A DNA stretch of 64,000 nt from DASQMT01 sp963835735 (GCA_963835735.1 CAWIGP010000007.1:496001-560000); one strand, 5' to 3'. Counted from the stretch's first letter, positions 42,925 to 52,149 are shown. A program made the numbers and translations. The notes: generated from the letters alone by a model not told the origin.

Positions 42925-43713
42925 TTGGAAGCTGGTCAGCACCAGGCGGCATCCGACGAGTACGGCGTCTCCCGCGCGCAGGAGGACCGACGCCTCCTGA
43001 TCCGGATCCATCGCCACGGCGACGAGGCCGCGCGCGAGGAGCTCGTGCAGCGCCTGCTTCCGCTCGCGCGGCGCATGGCGCGCCGCTACCGGCGCTCGGA
43101 CGAGCCACTCGACGATCTCGTCCAGGTCGCGACGCTCGGGCTGATCAAGGCGATCGACCGCTTCGACCCGGCGCGCGAGACCGCGTTCTCCTCCTACGCC
43201 GTGCCGACGATGCTCGGCGAGCTGAAGCGCTACTTCCGCGACAACGGCTGGGCGGTCCACGTGCCGCGCGGGATGCAAGAGCGCGTGATGCAGGTCGACA
43301 ACGCGGTCAAGGACCTTTCGCGCCAGCTCGGACGCTCACCGTCGGCGGCCGAGGTCGCAGGCGTGCTCGAGCTCAGCACCGAGCAGGTGTTGGAGGCGAT
43401 GGAGGCGGCCGGCGCGTACGACGCGGTGTCGCTCGAGTCCTACCGCTTCGGCGACGAGGGCGACGGCGAGACGTATGCCGAGTCGATCGGGGTCGAGGAC
43501 GGCCGCTTCGAGCTCGTCGAGTACGGCGCGACGATCGCGCCGACGCTCGCGGCCCTGCCCGCCCGCGACCGCGTCGTGCTCCACCTGCGCTTCGTCGAGG
43601 ACCTCACGCAGGCCGAGATCGCCGAGCGCGTCGGCGTCTCGCAGATGCACGTGTCGCGCCTGATCCGCCGCGCGCTGGAGCGCTTGCGGACCGTGGCCGA
43701 GCACAGTCAGTAA
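42925..43713 (+). CDS. SigB/SigF-family RNA polymerase sigma factor (second copy)
   Basis: 262 residues, closely similar to the factor at 39085. Shared blocks include PLDDLVQVATLGLIKAIDRF, AFSSYAVPTMLGELKRYFRD and the helix-turn-helix TQAEIAERVGVSQMHVSRLI. TTG 42925 behind GAGGAG is the likely start. It sits between a STAS gene and the convergent SpoIIE phosphatase, the usual setting for partner-switching control. Confidence 0.9.
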   Translation: MEAGQHQAASDEYGVSRAQEDRRLLIRIHRHGDEAAREELVQRLLPLARRMARRYRRSDEPLDDLVQVATLGLIKAIDRFDPARETAFSSYAVPTMLGELKRYFRDNGWAVHVPRGMQERVMQVDNAVKDLSRQLGRSPSAAEVAGVLELSTEQVLEAMEAAGAYDAVSLESYRFGDEGDGETYAESIGVEDGRFELVEYGATIAPTLAALPARDRVVLHLRFVEDLTQAEIAERVGVSQMHVSRLIRRALERLRTVAEHSQ

Positions 43714-43769
43714 TCGGTTTCGCCTGCCAGGCGAGCGTGCTCGTTCCTCGCCGCTCGCCTTCGGCGACG

Positions 43770-46316
43770 TTACGTTGCCCGCAGCGCGAGCACCGCAATG
43801 TCGTCGCGCGGCGGCAGGCCCTCCTTGCCGACCGCGAGCGCCGCGAGCTGCTCGACGATCCGCTGCGCGGATCCGGCCGGGATCGCGCGCAACGCGTCGT
43901 GCAAGTGCTCGGGCTCGAGCATCCGCTCCGGCGCACGCGCGTCGGTGATCCCGTCGGTGAACAGCACGAGCGCGTCGCCCGCCGTCAGCTCGGCTTGCTC
44001 GTCCTCGATCTCCGGGTCGGGCACGAGCCCGAGCAGCGTTCCCGGCGGTCCGACATCGCGCACCTCGCCGTCCGCCCGCCGCAGCAGGGCCGGCGGGTGC
44101 CCGCCGCAGGCGACCGTGACTCGGATCTCCGGCCGCGACGTGTCGAGGTGCACGCAGGCGATCGTGCAGAAGCGACCCTCGAGGTCCTGCCTCATCATCG
44201 CGTCGTTGAGCCAGCGCAGGATCGCCGCCGGAGAGCGCCGGCGGACAGCCGCGGTACGGATCGTGTAGCGCGCGAGCGCCGTGACCGCCGCGGCCTCGGC
44301 GCCCTTGCCGCAGACGTCGCCGATCACCGCGATCCACTGGTCGTCGGCGACCGTGAACAGGTCGTAGAAGTCGCCGCCGACGTCCGTGCCCTCGCCTGCC
44401 GCGCGATACAGCGCCGCGGACTCGACCCCGGCGATCTCGGGCAGTACGGGCGGGAGCAGCGAGCTCTGCAGCGTCCGCGCGATCGCCGAGCGCTGGCGGT
44501 ACAGCCGCGCGCTGTCGACCGCGACGGCCGCGCGGCGGCCCAGCTCCTCCAGCACGGGGAGCCGCTCCGGCTCGAGCGTACGCCCGGATTCGGCGGTCGA
44601 CAGCGTCAGCACGCCGAGCCGCTGCCCGCGCACGGTCATCGGCACGCTCGCCGCCGAGCGCATCCCGAGCTGCGAGATCAGCCGGTGGTGGACCGGGTTG
44701 CGCGCCGCAGCGCGGAGGTGCTCCGCGTCGACGGTCTCGTACAGCTCGGAGCGGCCGGTCCGGGCGACGCTCGCCGGCCCGACGGTCCCGGCGAGGTCCA
44801 CGATCAGGCCGCGCAGCTCGGCGGCGAGCTCGGCCCGCGCGGGATCGGCGTGCGCGACCGCGACGCGCTCGAGCCCGTTCTCGCCGAGCACGTCGACCAT
44901 GCACCAGTCGGCGAGGCTCGGCACGGCGAGCCACGCGACACGCTGCAGCGTCTCCTCGTAGTCGAGCGAGCCGGCCAGCACGCGCCCGGCCTCGGCCAGC
45001 AGCCGCTGCGTCTCCTCCGCGTGCTTGAGGTCGGTGATGTCCTCGATCACGTTGATCGCGCGTGTCACGCTGCCGTCGGGCGCGCGCAGCGGGGTCGCCT
45101 TGACGCGCGACCAGCCGGTCGCGCCGGTCGCCCGCGCCCGGTAGCGAATGGTCAGCGGCTCGGGGTTCTCGCCGAGCAGCGCGAGCCGCCCCGGCAGCCG
45201 ATCCAGCGGGAACGGCCGGCCGTCCTCGTCGAGCATGTCGAACCGCGACGCCACCTCGCCCGGCGACGCGCCCAGCAGCGCGGCGCGGTCGGGGTAGCCG
45301 AGCAGGCGCACCGCGGCCTCGTTCGCGTACACGAGCCGGCCCGTCGCGTCCTGCACGGTGACCGCGTCCGCGACGCCGGCGAGGATCGCCTCCAGCTCGT
45401 CGCGCGCCGTCTCCAGCTCGCGGTACAGACGGGCGTTCTCGAGGTAGAGCCCGCAGCGGTCCGCAAGCTCCTGCGCGCCGGCCAGGTCCGCCTCGCCGAA
45501 CCGGCGGCCGGACTCCGCGCTGACCAGCGCGATGTCGCCGATCACGCGCCCGCCGGCACGCAGCGGCACGATCATCGACGAGCGGAAGCCCAGCGACCGC
45601 AGGATCTCCAGGTGCAGATCATCCTGCGCGACCGACGCGAGCACCTCGTCGGGGATCTCCGGGGTGAGATCCGCCTCTCCGGTGCGGATCACCTGCGGCG
45701 AGCCCCACGGAGCGTCGGGATCGAGCGGGTAGCGGCGGTCGTACTCGCGCGCCTGCGCCAGCACCTCGGGGTCGACGGCCTCGATCGCCGCGCGCTCGAT
45801 CGATCCGTCCTCGTGCAGCAGTTCGACGAAGCACCAGTCCGCGAGGCGCGGGACGGCGAGGCGCGCGATCAGCTGCACGGTGGCGTCGAAGTCGAGCGAG
45901 CCGGCCATCAGTGCGCTGATCTCCGACAACGCGTCGGCGCGCCGCCGCGAGGTCTCGAGTTCGGTGATGTCCTCGAAGGTCAGCACGGCGACCGCGCGCT
46001 CGCCGGGCGGCACGATCGTGTCGCCCGAGGCGATCAGAGAGCGCCTGCCGGCGGGCGTCTCCCACTCGACCTGGAGGTTCGTGAAGCGCTCGCCGGCGGC
46101 GACGCGCGCGAGCTCGGGCGTGCTCTGGTCGAGCGGGAACACGCCGCCGGCCATGCGATGCGCGGCGCGGTTCGCGAAGAACACGCGCCCGCTCTGGGGG
46201 GAGATCAGTAACAGCGGCGACGGCAACAGGTCGAGGAGCGGCTCGTACCAGCTACGCGCCGAGGGCTCGAGCGCTTCGATCAGGAGAGTGTATTTCTCCT
46301 GCCGGGCGAGCGACAC
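43770..46316 (-). CDS. PAS-GAF-PAS-GAF-SpoIIE protein serine phosphatase
   Basis: 848 residues from GTG 46316 (GGAGG site 7 bases upstream). Domains in order: PAS (about 25-120, LLDLLPSPLLLISPQSGRVF), GAF (about 140-300, LADWCFVELLHEDG), PAS (about 310-430, ILAGVADAVTVQDATGRLVY), GAF (about 450-600, LADWCMVDVLGENG) and a PP2C/SpoIIE domain (about 620-848, GTDVGGDFYDLF, VIGDVCGKGAEAA, ALVLFTDGITDAR) with its metal-binding Asp residues. It should dephosphorylate STAS antagonists in response to signals read by the PAS/GAF domains. No membrane segment is visible, so it is probably cytoplasmic. Confidence 0.92.
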   Translation of the reverse strand: MSLARQEKYTLLIEALEPSARSWYEPLLDLLPSPLLLISPQSGRVFFANRAAHRMAGGVFPLDQSTPELARVAAGERFTNLQVEWETPAGRRSLIASGDTIVPPGERAVAVLTFEDITELETSRRRADALSEISALMAGSLDFDATVQLIARLAVPRLADWCFVELLHEDGSIERAAIEAVDPEVLAQAREYDRRYPLDPDAPWGSPQVIRTGEADLTPEIPDEVLASVAQDDLHLEILRSLGFRSSMIVPLRAGGRVIGDIALVSAESGRRFGEADLAGAQELADRCGLYLENARLYRELETARDELEAILAGVADAVTVQDATGRLVYANEAAVRLLGYPDRAALLGASPGEVASRFDMLDEDGRPFPLDRLPGRLALLGENPEPLTIRYRARATGATGWSRVKATPLRAPDGSVTRAINVIEDITDLKHAEETQRLLAEAGRVLAGSLDYEETLQRVAWLAVPSLADWCMVDVLGENGLERVAVAHADPARAELAAELRGLIVDLAGTVGPASVARTGRSELYETVDAEHLRAAARNPVHHRLISQLGMRSAASVPMTVRGQRLGVLTLSTAESGRTLEPERLPVLEELGRRAAVAVDSARLYRQRSAIARTLQSSLLPPVLPEIAGVESAALYRAAGEGTDVGGDFYDLFTVADDQWIAVIGDVCGKGAEAAAVTALARYTIRTAAVRRRSPAAILRWLNDAMMRQDLEGRFCTIACVHLDTSRPEIRVTVACGGHPPALLRRADGEVRDVGPPGTLLGLVPDPEIEDEQAELTAGDALVLFTDGITDARAPERMLEPEHLHDALRAIPAGSAQRIVEQLAALAVGKEGLPPRDDIAVLALRAT

Positions 46317-46356
46317 CGGTTCGCCTCCGACGAGCCGGATCGTGCCTGCGGCGACG

Positions 46357-47154
46357 TTACCCGGCGCGAGCGGGCGCTCCGCCGGCGCGCGAGAACCGGC
46401 GTGTCGGCCGCAGCAGGTCGCCGACCCGCGCGTGCCGCGCGGCACGCTCGAGCGTCGACGGGTCGGGCGGATCGCCGCGCAGCAGCCACGAGCCGTCGGC
46501 GCGCCGCAGCAGCTCGTCGCGTTCGGCGAGCTCGCTCAGGGCGGTCGAGACCGTCGGCCGGCGCGCGCCGACGAGCTGGCCGAGGATGCGGTGCGTGAGC
46601 GCCAGCGGGATCACGACGCCGTCTCCGCCGACCCGGCCCCACCGCTCTGCCAGATGCCAGAACAGCGCTTTCAGCCGCCGGTCGACGCGCGTCAGCTGCG
46701 AGATCGCCTGCGTCGTCGCCAGTCGCAGCGAACGCTCGGACAGGCGGTCGAACAGCGCGGCCGTGACCTCCGGATAGTGCGACACCTCGGCAGCGAAGCG
46801 GCGGTCGAGCACGGCCAGCGTCGATGGTGAGAGCACGCTCCACTCCGCGTCGACCGGAAGCAGCTCGCTCTTAGACGCGGCCTGCCACGGGCGGATCAGG
46901 TCGCCCGGGCCGAGCAACTCGGCGCTCACGTGGTCGGCGACGACGAGCTCGCGCGCGATCACTCCCTCGAGCACGAGCAGGCCGATGTGGTCCGCGCTGG
47001 CGCGCGCGAGACGCGACACGTCCCAGGGCCCGACGCCGAGCCGGTGCGTGCTCGCGAGCAGCCGGCGCTCGGCCTCCGCGCGCCGCTGCTCGGCGAGCAG
47101 CGCGCCGAGGTCGGGGTCCGCCTTGAGTACCGAGATCTGTTCCGTCCGCATCAT
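46357..47154 (-). CDS. Crp/Fnr-family transcription regulator
   Basis: 265 residues. A cyclic-nucleotide-binding-like beta-barrel region (about 55-135, HIGLLVLEGVIARELVVADH, LGPGDLIRPW) precedes a long helix and a C-terminal winged helix (LTHRILGQLVGARRPTVSTALSELAE). The barrel lacks the usual RxS/T cAMP signature, so the effector is unclear. It is upstream of the phosphatase on the same strand with a 40-base gap. Confidence 0.82.
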   Translation of the reverse strand: MMRTEQISVLKADPDLGALLAEQRRAEAERRLLASTHRLGVGPWDVSRLARASADHIGLLVLEGVIARELVVADHVSAELLGPGDLIRPWQAASKSELLPVDAEWSVLSPSTLAVLDRRFAAEVSHYPEVTAALFDRLSERSLRLATTQAISQLTRVDRRLKALFWHLAERWGRVGGDGVVIPLALTHRILGQLVGARRPTVSTALSELAERDELLRRADGSWLLRGDPPDPSTLERAARHARVGDLLRPTRRFSRAGGAPARAG

Positions 47155-47236
47155 TCCAACCGAGTCGTGGGGGGCCTGGCTCTCTCGGACCGTACCCGGC
47201 CGGGCGCGATGTGATGCGCCCGACCGTGCAGCCGCA

Positions 47237-47935
47237 TCAGTCGACGAAGCCGACCCGGTCGATGCGCCGGTGGTAGCGCTCGCCGAGCTTGCCGCCCGCC
47301 ATCGCGGCCAGGGCCGAGCCCACGACGAACGCGGCGAGCGCGATCGCGCCGCCGCTCGCGAGCGATTCGTCGCCCACCGGCAGCGCCGGCAGGTTGAGCT
47401 GCTCGAGCACGTTGTACTCCTCGCCGAAGGCGACGGCGGCGAGCGCGATCGCGGCGGTCACGATCATGCCGATCGCCCACGTTGCGAGGCCCTGGCGGGC
47501 GCCGTCGAAGCGCGACATGCGCCCCGCGACGTAGCCGCCGGTGTAGTAGGCGAGCATGAGCACGACGATCAGCGCGATGCCGCCTTCGAGCGTGATCTCG
47601 TCCGCCGCGGTCGTGACGTCGGACTCCGTGAGCCCGATCGCGGCGCCGGCGGCGACGAGCATCGACGCCAGCAGCGCGGCAATGCCGACCGCGACCAGCC
47701 AGCCGAAGAAGCTCGCCCCCCAGTTGACGCCGCCGAACTCGTCGCGCTGGCGTGCGCGTGCCGTCTCCAGCGCGGCCGCGGTGGCTGCGGGGCGTTCTTC
47801 CGTCCGGTCGGTGACGGCGGTTTCGCGCTCGTCTACGAGCGTGTCCTCCGGCCGTTCCGCAGTCGCGACCGCGCCGTCGTGGCGGGCGGCGACATCCGGT
47901 TCGTCGCTTCGTTTGAACCGTTCGAGCATTTGCAA
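47237..47935 (-). CDS. Membrane protein with four predicted helices
   Basis: 232 residues. A charged, cytosolic-looking N-terminus of about 70 residues precedes four hydrophobic segments: SFFGWLVAVGIAALLASMLV, GIALIVVLMLAYYTGGYVAG, LATWAIGMIVTAAIALAAVA and GAIALAAFVVGSALAAMAGG. Gly/Ala spacing resembles small YrzE/TIGR04086-type stress membrane proteins. Function unknown. Confidence 0.7.
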   Translation of the reverse strand: MQMLERFKRSDEPDVAARHDGAVATAERPEDTLVDERETAVTDRTEERPAATAAALETARARQRDEFGGVNWGASFFGWLVAVGIAALLASMLVAAGAAIGLTESDVTTAADEITLEGGIALIVVLMLAYYTGGYVAGRMSRFDGARQGLATWAIGMIVTAAIALAAVAFGEEYNVLEQLNLPALPVGDESLASGGAIALAAFVVGSALAAMAGGKLGERYHRRIDRVGFVD

Positions 47936-48043
47936 TCCCCTCCAGTTCGGTCAGGATGGGGTTTCCACGGCTGCTTACACGGCAAACGCCCCCATGTCGT
48001 CGCGCGTTTACAGGTCTGCCGAACCGGTGAGGAATCACTCGGT

Positions 48044-49102
48044 ATGGCGTTGACGGGCAGGGATGCGCTGGGTGGACCGCTGGCCGCGCTCATCGATCGG
48101 GGGGAGCAGCTCGGCTGTGTGAGCCTGACCGAGGTCGACGAGCTCGTGCAGGCGCTCGAGCTCGACGACGTCGACCTCGGGTACCTGTACGAGCAGCTCG
48201 ACGCACACCACATCGAGCTGCGCGACGACTGTGGGCGTGAGAACGAGCAGTCGCCGCTCGACGACGCCCAGCTCGCCAGCGCGACCACCGACGCGCTGCA
48301 GCTGTTCCTGAACGAGATCGGTCGCCACCGGCTGCTCACGCCCTCCGAGGAGATCGATCTGGCCAAGCGGATCGAGCGCGGCGACCTGGCGGCCAAGGAC
48401 CGCATGATCAACGCCAACCTGCGGCTCGTCGTGTCGATCGCGAAGAAGTACCAGGGATCGGACCTGACGCTGCTCGACCTGATCCAGGAGGGCATCCTGG
48501 GCCTGATCCGCGCGGTCGAGAAGTTCGACTGGCGCAAGGGTTACCGCTTCTCGACCTACGCCACCTGGTGGATCCGCCAGGCGGTCGAGCGCGGGATGGA
48601 CGCCAAGGCGCGCACGATCAAGCTGCCGATCAACCTCGTGCGCAACCAGCGCAAGCTCGCGCGCGCGGAGAACGCGCTCTCGCTCAAGCTGGACCGCGCG
48701 CCGACCGACGTGGAGCTGGCCGCCGAGGCCGACGTGACGCTCGAGGAGCTGCACGCGCTGCGCGACGCCGCGCGGGCCGTGACGTCGCTCGACCGCCCGC
48801 TGGGCGAGGAGGACGACGCCGCCTTCGGCGACCTGCTGCCGTCCGATGCCCCGAGCCCCGAGGACGAGGTCCACGTCTCGCTGCGCACGGACGCGCTGCG
48901 CTCCGCGCTGGGGGAGCTGCCGGAGCGCGAGCGCATGGTGGTCGAGCTGCGCTACGGGATCGCCGGCAGCCAGCCGACACCGCTGCGCGAGATCGGCCGC
49001 CGGCTGGGCATCACGCCCGAGCGCGTGCGCCAGATCGAGTCTCGCGCGCTCGGCCGGCTGGGCCGGATGCGAGAGCTCGCGGCGCTGCGCGAAGCGGCGT
49101 AG
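48044..49102 (+). CDS. RpoD/SigA-family (group 1/2) sigma factor
   Basis: 352 residues. A short region-1.1-like domain (LTEVDELVQALELDDVDLGYLYEQL), region 1.2 (DALQLFLNEIGRHRLLTPSEEIDL), the highly conserved region 2 (NLRLVVSIAKKYQG, LIQEGILGLIRAVEKFDWRK, YRFSTYATWWIRQAVERGM), region 3 and region 4.2 (LREIGRRLGITPERVRQIES) are all present. It is the principal sigma factor or a close paralogue. No dnaG is adjacent, so which of the two cannot be decided here. Confidence 0.92.
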   Translation: MALTGRDALGGPLAALIDRGEQLGCVSLTEVDELVQALELDDVDLGYLYEQLDAHHIELRDDCGRENEQSPLDDAQLASATTDALQLFLNEIGRHRLLTPSEEIDLAKRIERGDLAAKDRMINANLRLVVSIAKKYQGSDLTLLDLIQEGILGLIRAVEKFDWRKGYRFSTYATWWIRQAVERGMDAKARTIKLPINLVRNQRKLARAENALSLKLDRAPTDVELAAEADVTLEELHALRDAARAVTSLDRPLGEEDDAAFGDLLPSDAPSPEDEVHVSLRTDALRSALGELPERERMVVELRYGIAGSQPTPLREIGRRLGITPERVRQIESRALGRLGRMRELAALREAA

Positions 49103-49111
49103 ACGCCGGCC

Positions 49112-49471
49112 TCAACCGCCTGCCGCCGGCGCGAACACCGCCGCCGCCTGCGCCTGTCCGGCGCGCCGGCAGACCTCCGCGAGCAGTCGCCGCGCCGCCT
49201 CCGGGCGCTCGGGCAGCTCGACCAGCGCTGCGGCCGCGCGGCTGAGGCCCTCGAGGTCGACGCTCGTCCGCTCGAGGCACAGGCGCCCGAGCCAGCGGAT
49301 CGCGGCGCGCTCGTACTGGCCGGGGTCGGACCGCTGGATCACGAGCAGCATCGCGGCCGCCTCCGCGACCCCGATCCGCGGCAGCTCCGCGGCCGCCATG
49401 CGGATCACGTTGAGGTTGCCGGTCGCGAGGGCGCGCTGGAAGCGGGCGTAGGGAGATCCGGATGCAGTCAT
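49112..49471 (-). CDS. Small helical protein of unknown function
   Basis: 119 residues from ATG 49471 (ATG 49480 adds three). It is Ala/Leu/Arg-rich and all-helical, with SPYARFQRALATGNLNVIRM and YERAAIRWLGRLCLERTSVD. No named family recognised. A candidate SOS-type palindrome lies at its start. Confidence 0.6.
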   Translation of the reverse strand: MTASGSPYARFQRALATGNLNVIRMAAAELPRIGVAEAAAMLLVIQRSDPGQYERAAIRWLGRLCLERTSVDLEGLSRAAAALVELPERPEAARRLLAEVCRRAGQAQAAAVFAPAAGG

Positions 49472-49472
49472 G

Positions 49473-49488
49473 TCGAACATATGTTCGC
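49473..49488. promoter_or_regulatory. Candidate LexA (SOS) box
   Basis: TCGAAC-ATAT-GTTCGC differs at one end base from the actinobacterial SOS consensus TCGAAC-N4-GTTCGA; its CGAAC/GTTCG arms are perfect. It lies between a small helical protein (minus) and a ParB-like protein (plus), 90 bases before the latter. Confidence 0.45.
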
Positions 49489-49564
49489 ACCCGATTCAAG
49501 AGCGCCGGTCCGTCCCGACGGGCAAGACGGCCGGTTTGTTCAAGCCCGGCGCCCGTGCCGGCCG

Positions 49565-49570
49565 TACGGT
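49565..49570 (+). promoter_or_regulatory. TACGGT box before ParB-like gene
   Basis: TACGGT lies 7 bases before ATG 49578 and supports that start over the in-frame ATG at 49470. Confidence 0.4.
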
Positions 49571-49577
49571 CGGGCTC

Positions 49578-50006
49578 ATGTTCGGCTCGCTCTCCACCCA
49601 CTCCACCGGCCTGCCGGCGCTCGACGCGCGCGAGGACTTCGCCCGCGCCCATCTCGCCGCCCGGGCGGCGCGCTGGGTCCGTGGCCGCCGCCGGCCGGCC
49701 CATCCCCCGACGCTGCCCGAGACCGCCACGCGGCAGGCGCGCGCGCCGCGCCTGGAGATCATCTGCCTCGCCTCGGTCGTCGGCACCGTCGAGCCGAGCC
49801 CGCACTTCGACGCCCGCTTCCGCCCCGTGTCGACGCACCTGCGGGCGCGCTGGGAGCGCGTGGCGCTCGCGCAGCGCAAGGGCATCGGGCTGCCGCCGAT
49901 CACGGTCGTGCGCGGGCCGGACGGCTACTACGTGCTCGACGGCCGCCACCGAGTCTCGGTCGCGCTCGCGGCGGGGCGGCGCGAGATCGACGCATGGGTC
50001 TCATGA
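49578..50006 (+). CDS. Short ParB-like protein (paralogue of 40274-41176)
   Basis: 142 residues. After an N-terminal LDAREDFARAHLAARAARWV it shows the same core as the larger protein: ASVVGTVEPSPHFDARFRPV, RARWERVALAQRKGIGLPPI and YYVLDGRHRVSVALAAGRRE, ending in IDAWVS. It therefore contains little more than the ParB/Srx core. Possibly DNA-damage regulated, given the palindrome upstream. Confidence 0.75.
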   Translation: MFGSLSTHSTGLPALDAREDFARAHLAARAARWVRGRRRPAHPPTLPETATRQARAPRLEIICLASVVGTVEPSPHFDARFRPVSTHLRARWERVALAQRKGIGLPPITVVRGPDGYYVLDGRHRVSVALAAGRREIDAWVS

Positions 50007-50011
50007 CGTCG

Positions 50012-50017
50012 TAGACT
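50012..50017 (+). promoter_or_regulatory. TAGACT box, leaderless-type, before SnoaL-like gene
   Basis: TAGACT lies 7 bases before GTG 50025, which has no ribosome site. Confidence 0.4.
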
Positions 50018-50024
50018 CGCGCCG

Positions 50025-50390
50025 GTGCCGGCGCGCGAACAGGTGCAGGAGTGGCTGGATCGGTACGTCGCCGCGTGGCGCAGCTACGACGTGGCGGCGA
50101 TCCGCGACCTGTTCGCGCCGGACGCGACCTACGCGTATCACCCCTACGAAAACCCCGAGCGGGGCGTCGACGCGATCGTGGCCTCGTGGCTGTACGAGCC
50201 CGACGAGCCGGGCGCCTGGGAGGCCGCGTACGCGCCGGCGGTGATAGAGGGCGACCGCGCGATCGCGACCGGGCGGACGCGTTATCTGCACACCGGCGAC
50301 GTCTTCTCGAACCTGTTCGAGCTGACGTTCGACGGCGACGGCCGCTGCACACGCTTCGTCGAGTGGTTCATGCAGCATCCGGCGGACTGA
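50025..50390 (+). CDS. SnoaL/NTF2-like protein
   Basis: 121 residues with the NTF2-like pattern: a long first helix (VQEWLDRYVAAWRSYDVAAI), then DLFAPDATYAYHPYENPERG and four strands ending NLFELTFDGDGRCTRFVEWF. It could be an isomerase-like enzyme or a ligand-binding protein. It converges on rsgA. Confidence 0.8.
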   Translation: MPAREQVQEWLDRYVAAWRSYDVAAIRDLFAPDATYAYHPYENPERGVDAIVASWLYEPDEPGAWEAAYAPAVIEGDRAIATGRTRYLHTGDVFSNLFELTFDGDGRCTRFVEWFMQHPAD

Positions 50391-50408
50391 CGAGCCGCAT
50401 CAGCGGGA

Positions 50409-51485
50409 TCATCGCCCGCGCTCGCGGTAGTGGCGGCGGATCTCGCGCTCGAGGCGCTTGCTCCTCTGCTTGCGCTCGGAGCGGGCACGGTCGTCGCGGC
50501 GCGACGCGAGCCACGCCTCCTCGCGCGCGAGCTTCTCCATCCCGGCAAGGCGATCGGGATCGAGCCGCCCGTCCGCGATCGCCTCCGCGACCGCGCAGCC
50601 GGGCTCGCCGCCGTGCGAGCAGTCGCGGAAGCGGCAGCGCGAGGCGAGCGTGTCGATGTCGGCGAACACGCTGCGCACCCCGGCGGCCTGCTCCCACAGC
50701 CGCGGCAGGCGCAGCCCGGGCGTGTCGATTACGAGCGCGCCGCCGGCGAGCGGCACGAGCTCGCGATGTGTCGTGGCGTGGCGGCCGCGGTCGTCGCCGC
50801 CGCGCACCGGGAGCGTCGGCCGCGCCTCGCCGGTGAGGTGGTTGAGCAACGTGGTCTTGCCGACACCGGAGGAGCCGAGCAGGACCGCCGTGCGGCCCGG
50901 CGCGAGCCACGCTCCGAGCGCGTCGAGGCCGGTCCCGTCGACGACGCTGAGCGCGAGCACCGGCACGGTCCCGCCGAGCGCGGCGCGGACGTCGAGCACG
51001 GCGGCCGCGGGATCGGGGCAGAGGTCGGCCTTCGAGAGCACGACGACCGCGTCCGCCTCCGCGTCGGCCGCGAGCGTCAGGAAGCGCTCGAGCCTGCGCA
51101 GGTTGAAGTCGCGGTTGAGCGAGCCGACCACGAGCGCGACGTCGACGTTGGCGGCCAGCACCTGCGGCTCGGCGCGCCCGTCGCCGGCGGCGCGCGCGAT
51201 GCCGCCGCGCCGCGGCAGCACCGCGTGCACCACGCCTGATGCCGGGTCGGCGGCCACCCAGTCGCCGACGGCCGGCAGGTCTGCCGCAGTCGCCGCGGCG
51301 TGCGTGAGCCGCCCGGACGGCGCACCGGCGAGCGGCTCGCCGCCGGTGGCGAGGTCGAGCCGCCCGCGATGCACGGCGGCGACGCGGGCGGGGATCAGAT
51401 CAGGGCGCGCCAGGGCCGCGAGCGCGGCGTCGAGGCGCGGGTTCCAGCCGAGGGCGGTGAGGCCGCCCGAACGAAGCGATGACAA
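50409..51485 (-). CDS. rsgA: Ribosome small-subunit-dependent GTPase RsgA (YjeQ)
   Basis: 358 residues. An N-terminal OB-fold part precedes the circularly permuted GTPase, with its motifs in the order G4 (VVLSKADLCP), G1 (LLGSSGVGKTTLLNHL) and G3 (VIDTPGLRLPRLW). A C-terminal zinc site follows (CRFRDCSHGGEPGCAV). RsgA matures the 30S subunit. TTG 51485 gives the family start GLTALGWNPRLD; an ATG 13 bases upstream (51498) is out of frame. Confidence 0.93.
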   Translation of the reverse strand: MSSLRSGGLTALGWNPRLDAALAALARPDLIPARVAAVHRGRLDLATGGEPLAGAPSGRLTHAAATAADLPAVGDWVAADPASGVVHAVLPRRGGIARAAGDGRAEPQVLAANVDVALVVGSLNRDFNLRRLERFLTLAADAEADAVVVLSKADLCPDPAAAVLDVRAALGGTVPVLALSVVDGTGLDALGAWLAPGRTAVLLGSSGVGKTTLLNHLTGEARPTLPVRGGDDRGRHATTHRELVPLAGGALVIDTPGLRLPRLWEQAAGVRSVFADIDTLASRCRFRDCSHGGEPGCAVAEAIADGRLDPDRLAGMEKLAREEAWLASRRDDRARSERKQRSKRLEREIRRHYRERGR

Positions 51486-51648
51486 CTGAGGTCTCCATGA
51501 GCGAAGGTATGTGCAGCGCGCTCGCGTGGGCGCGCGGACGGGCTCGGGAGCCGGCGGCGGGCTTAGCGGCCGGCCGGGCGAGCCGCAATCGCGGCGGAGA
51601 TGGGGGAGCTGTAGCGCTGCATAGGCCCTCGCGACCGAGCGTAGCGGA

Positions 51649-52149
51649 TCAGCTCGTGCGCGTCTCGCGCGGCGCGTCCTGATCCCAGCGGCCGTCCTCG
51701 CCGACCGTGCCGGTCACCGGGTTGTCCTCGGCGGGGTCGGCGTCGCGCGCGTAGCGGAACGTCATCCGCACCTCGGTGCCCCGCCCGGTGCTGCCGTGCA
51801 GCTCGTACGCGTCCGAGAGCGCGGCGATCAGCGGCAGCCCCAACCCGAGCGCGGGCACGTCGCGCGAGGCCTGCGGGTGCGGCTGGATGCCGGAGCCGTG
51901 ATCGCGCACGCGGATCGTCAGGCAGCTCTCGTCGGCCAGCATGTCTATCTCGAGCACGCCCTCGATGTCCTCGTAGGCGTGCACGACCACGTTGGTACAC
52001 GCCTCCGAGACCGCCATCTTCATGTCGGCGAGCACGGCCGCGTCGAGGTCGAGCGCGTCGGCCATCCCCGCGAGCGCCTGGCGCACGACTGCGACGCCCT
52101 CCGGCCGCGCGGGCAGCGTCAGGCGGACGTCGGGCGCCGTGGCGGTCAT
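51649..52149 (-). CDS. RsbW-like anti-sigma HATPase (second switch)
   Basis: 166 residues. N-box AVSEACTNVVVHAY, G1 VRDHGSGIQ and G2 ALGLGLPLIAAL are intact. It is close in sequence to the HATPase at 41666 but has a 30-residue acidic tail (DPAEDNPVTGTVGEDGRWDQ). Its ATG overlaps the STAS gene stop, so the pair is made together. Confidence 0.88.
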   Translation of the reverse strand: MTATAPDVRLTLPARPEGVAVVRQALAGMADALDLDAAVLADMKMAVSEACTNVVVHAYEDIEGVLEIDMLADESCLTIRVRDHGSGIQPHPQASRDVPALGLGLPLIAALSDAYELHGSTGRGTEVRMTFRYARDADPAEDNPVTGTVGEDGRWDQDAPRETRTS

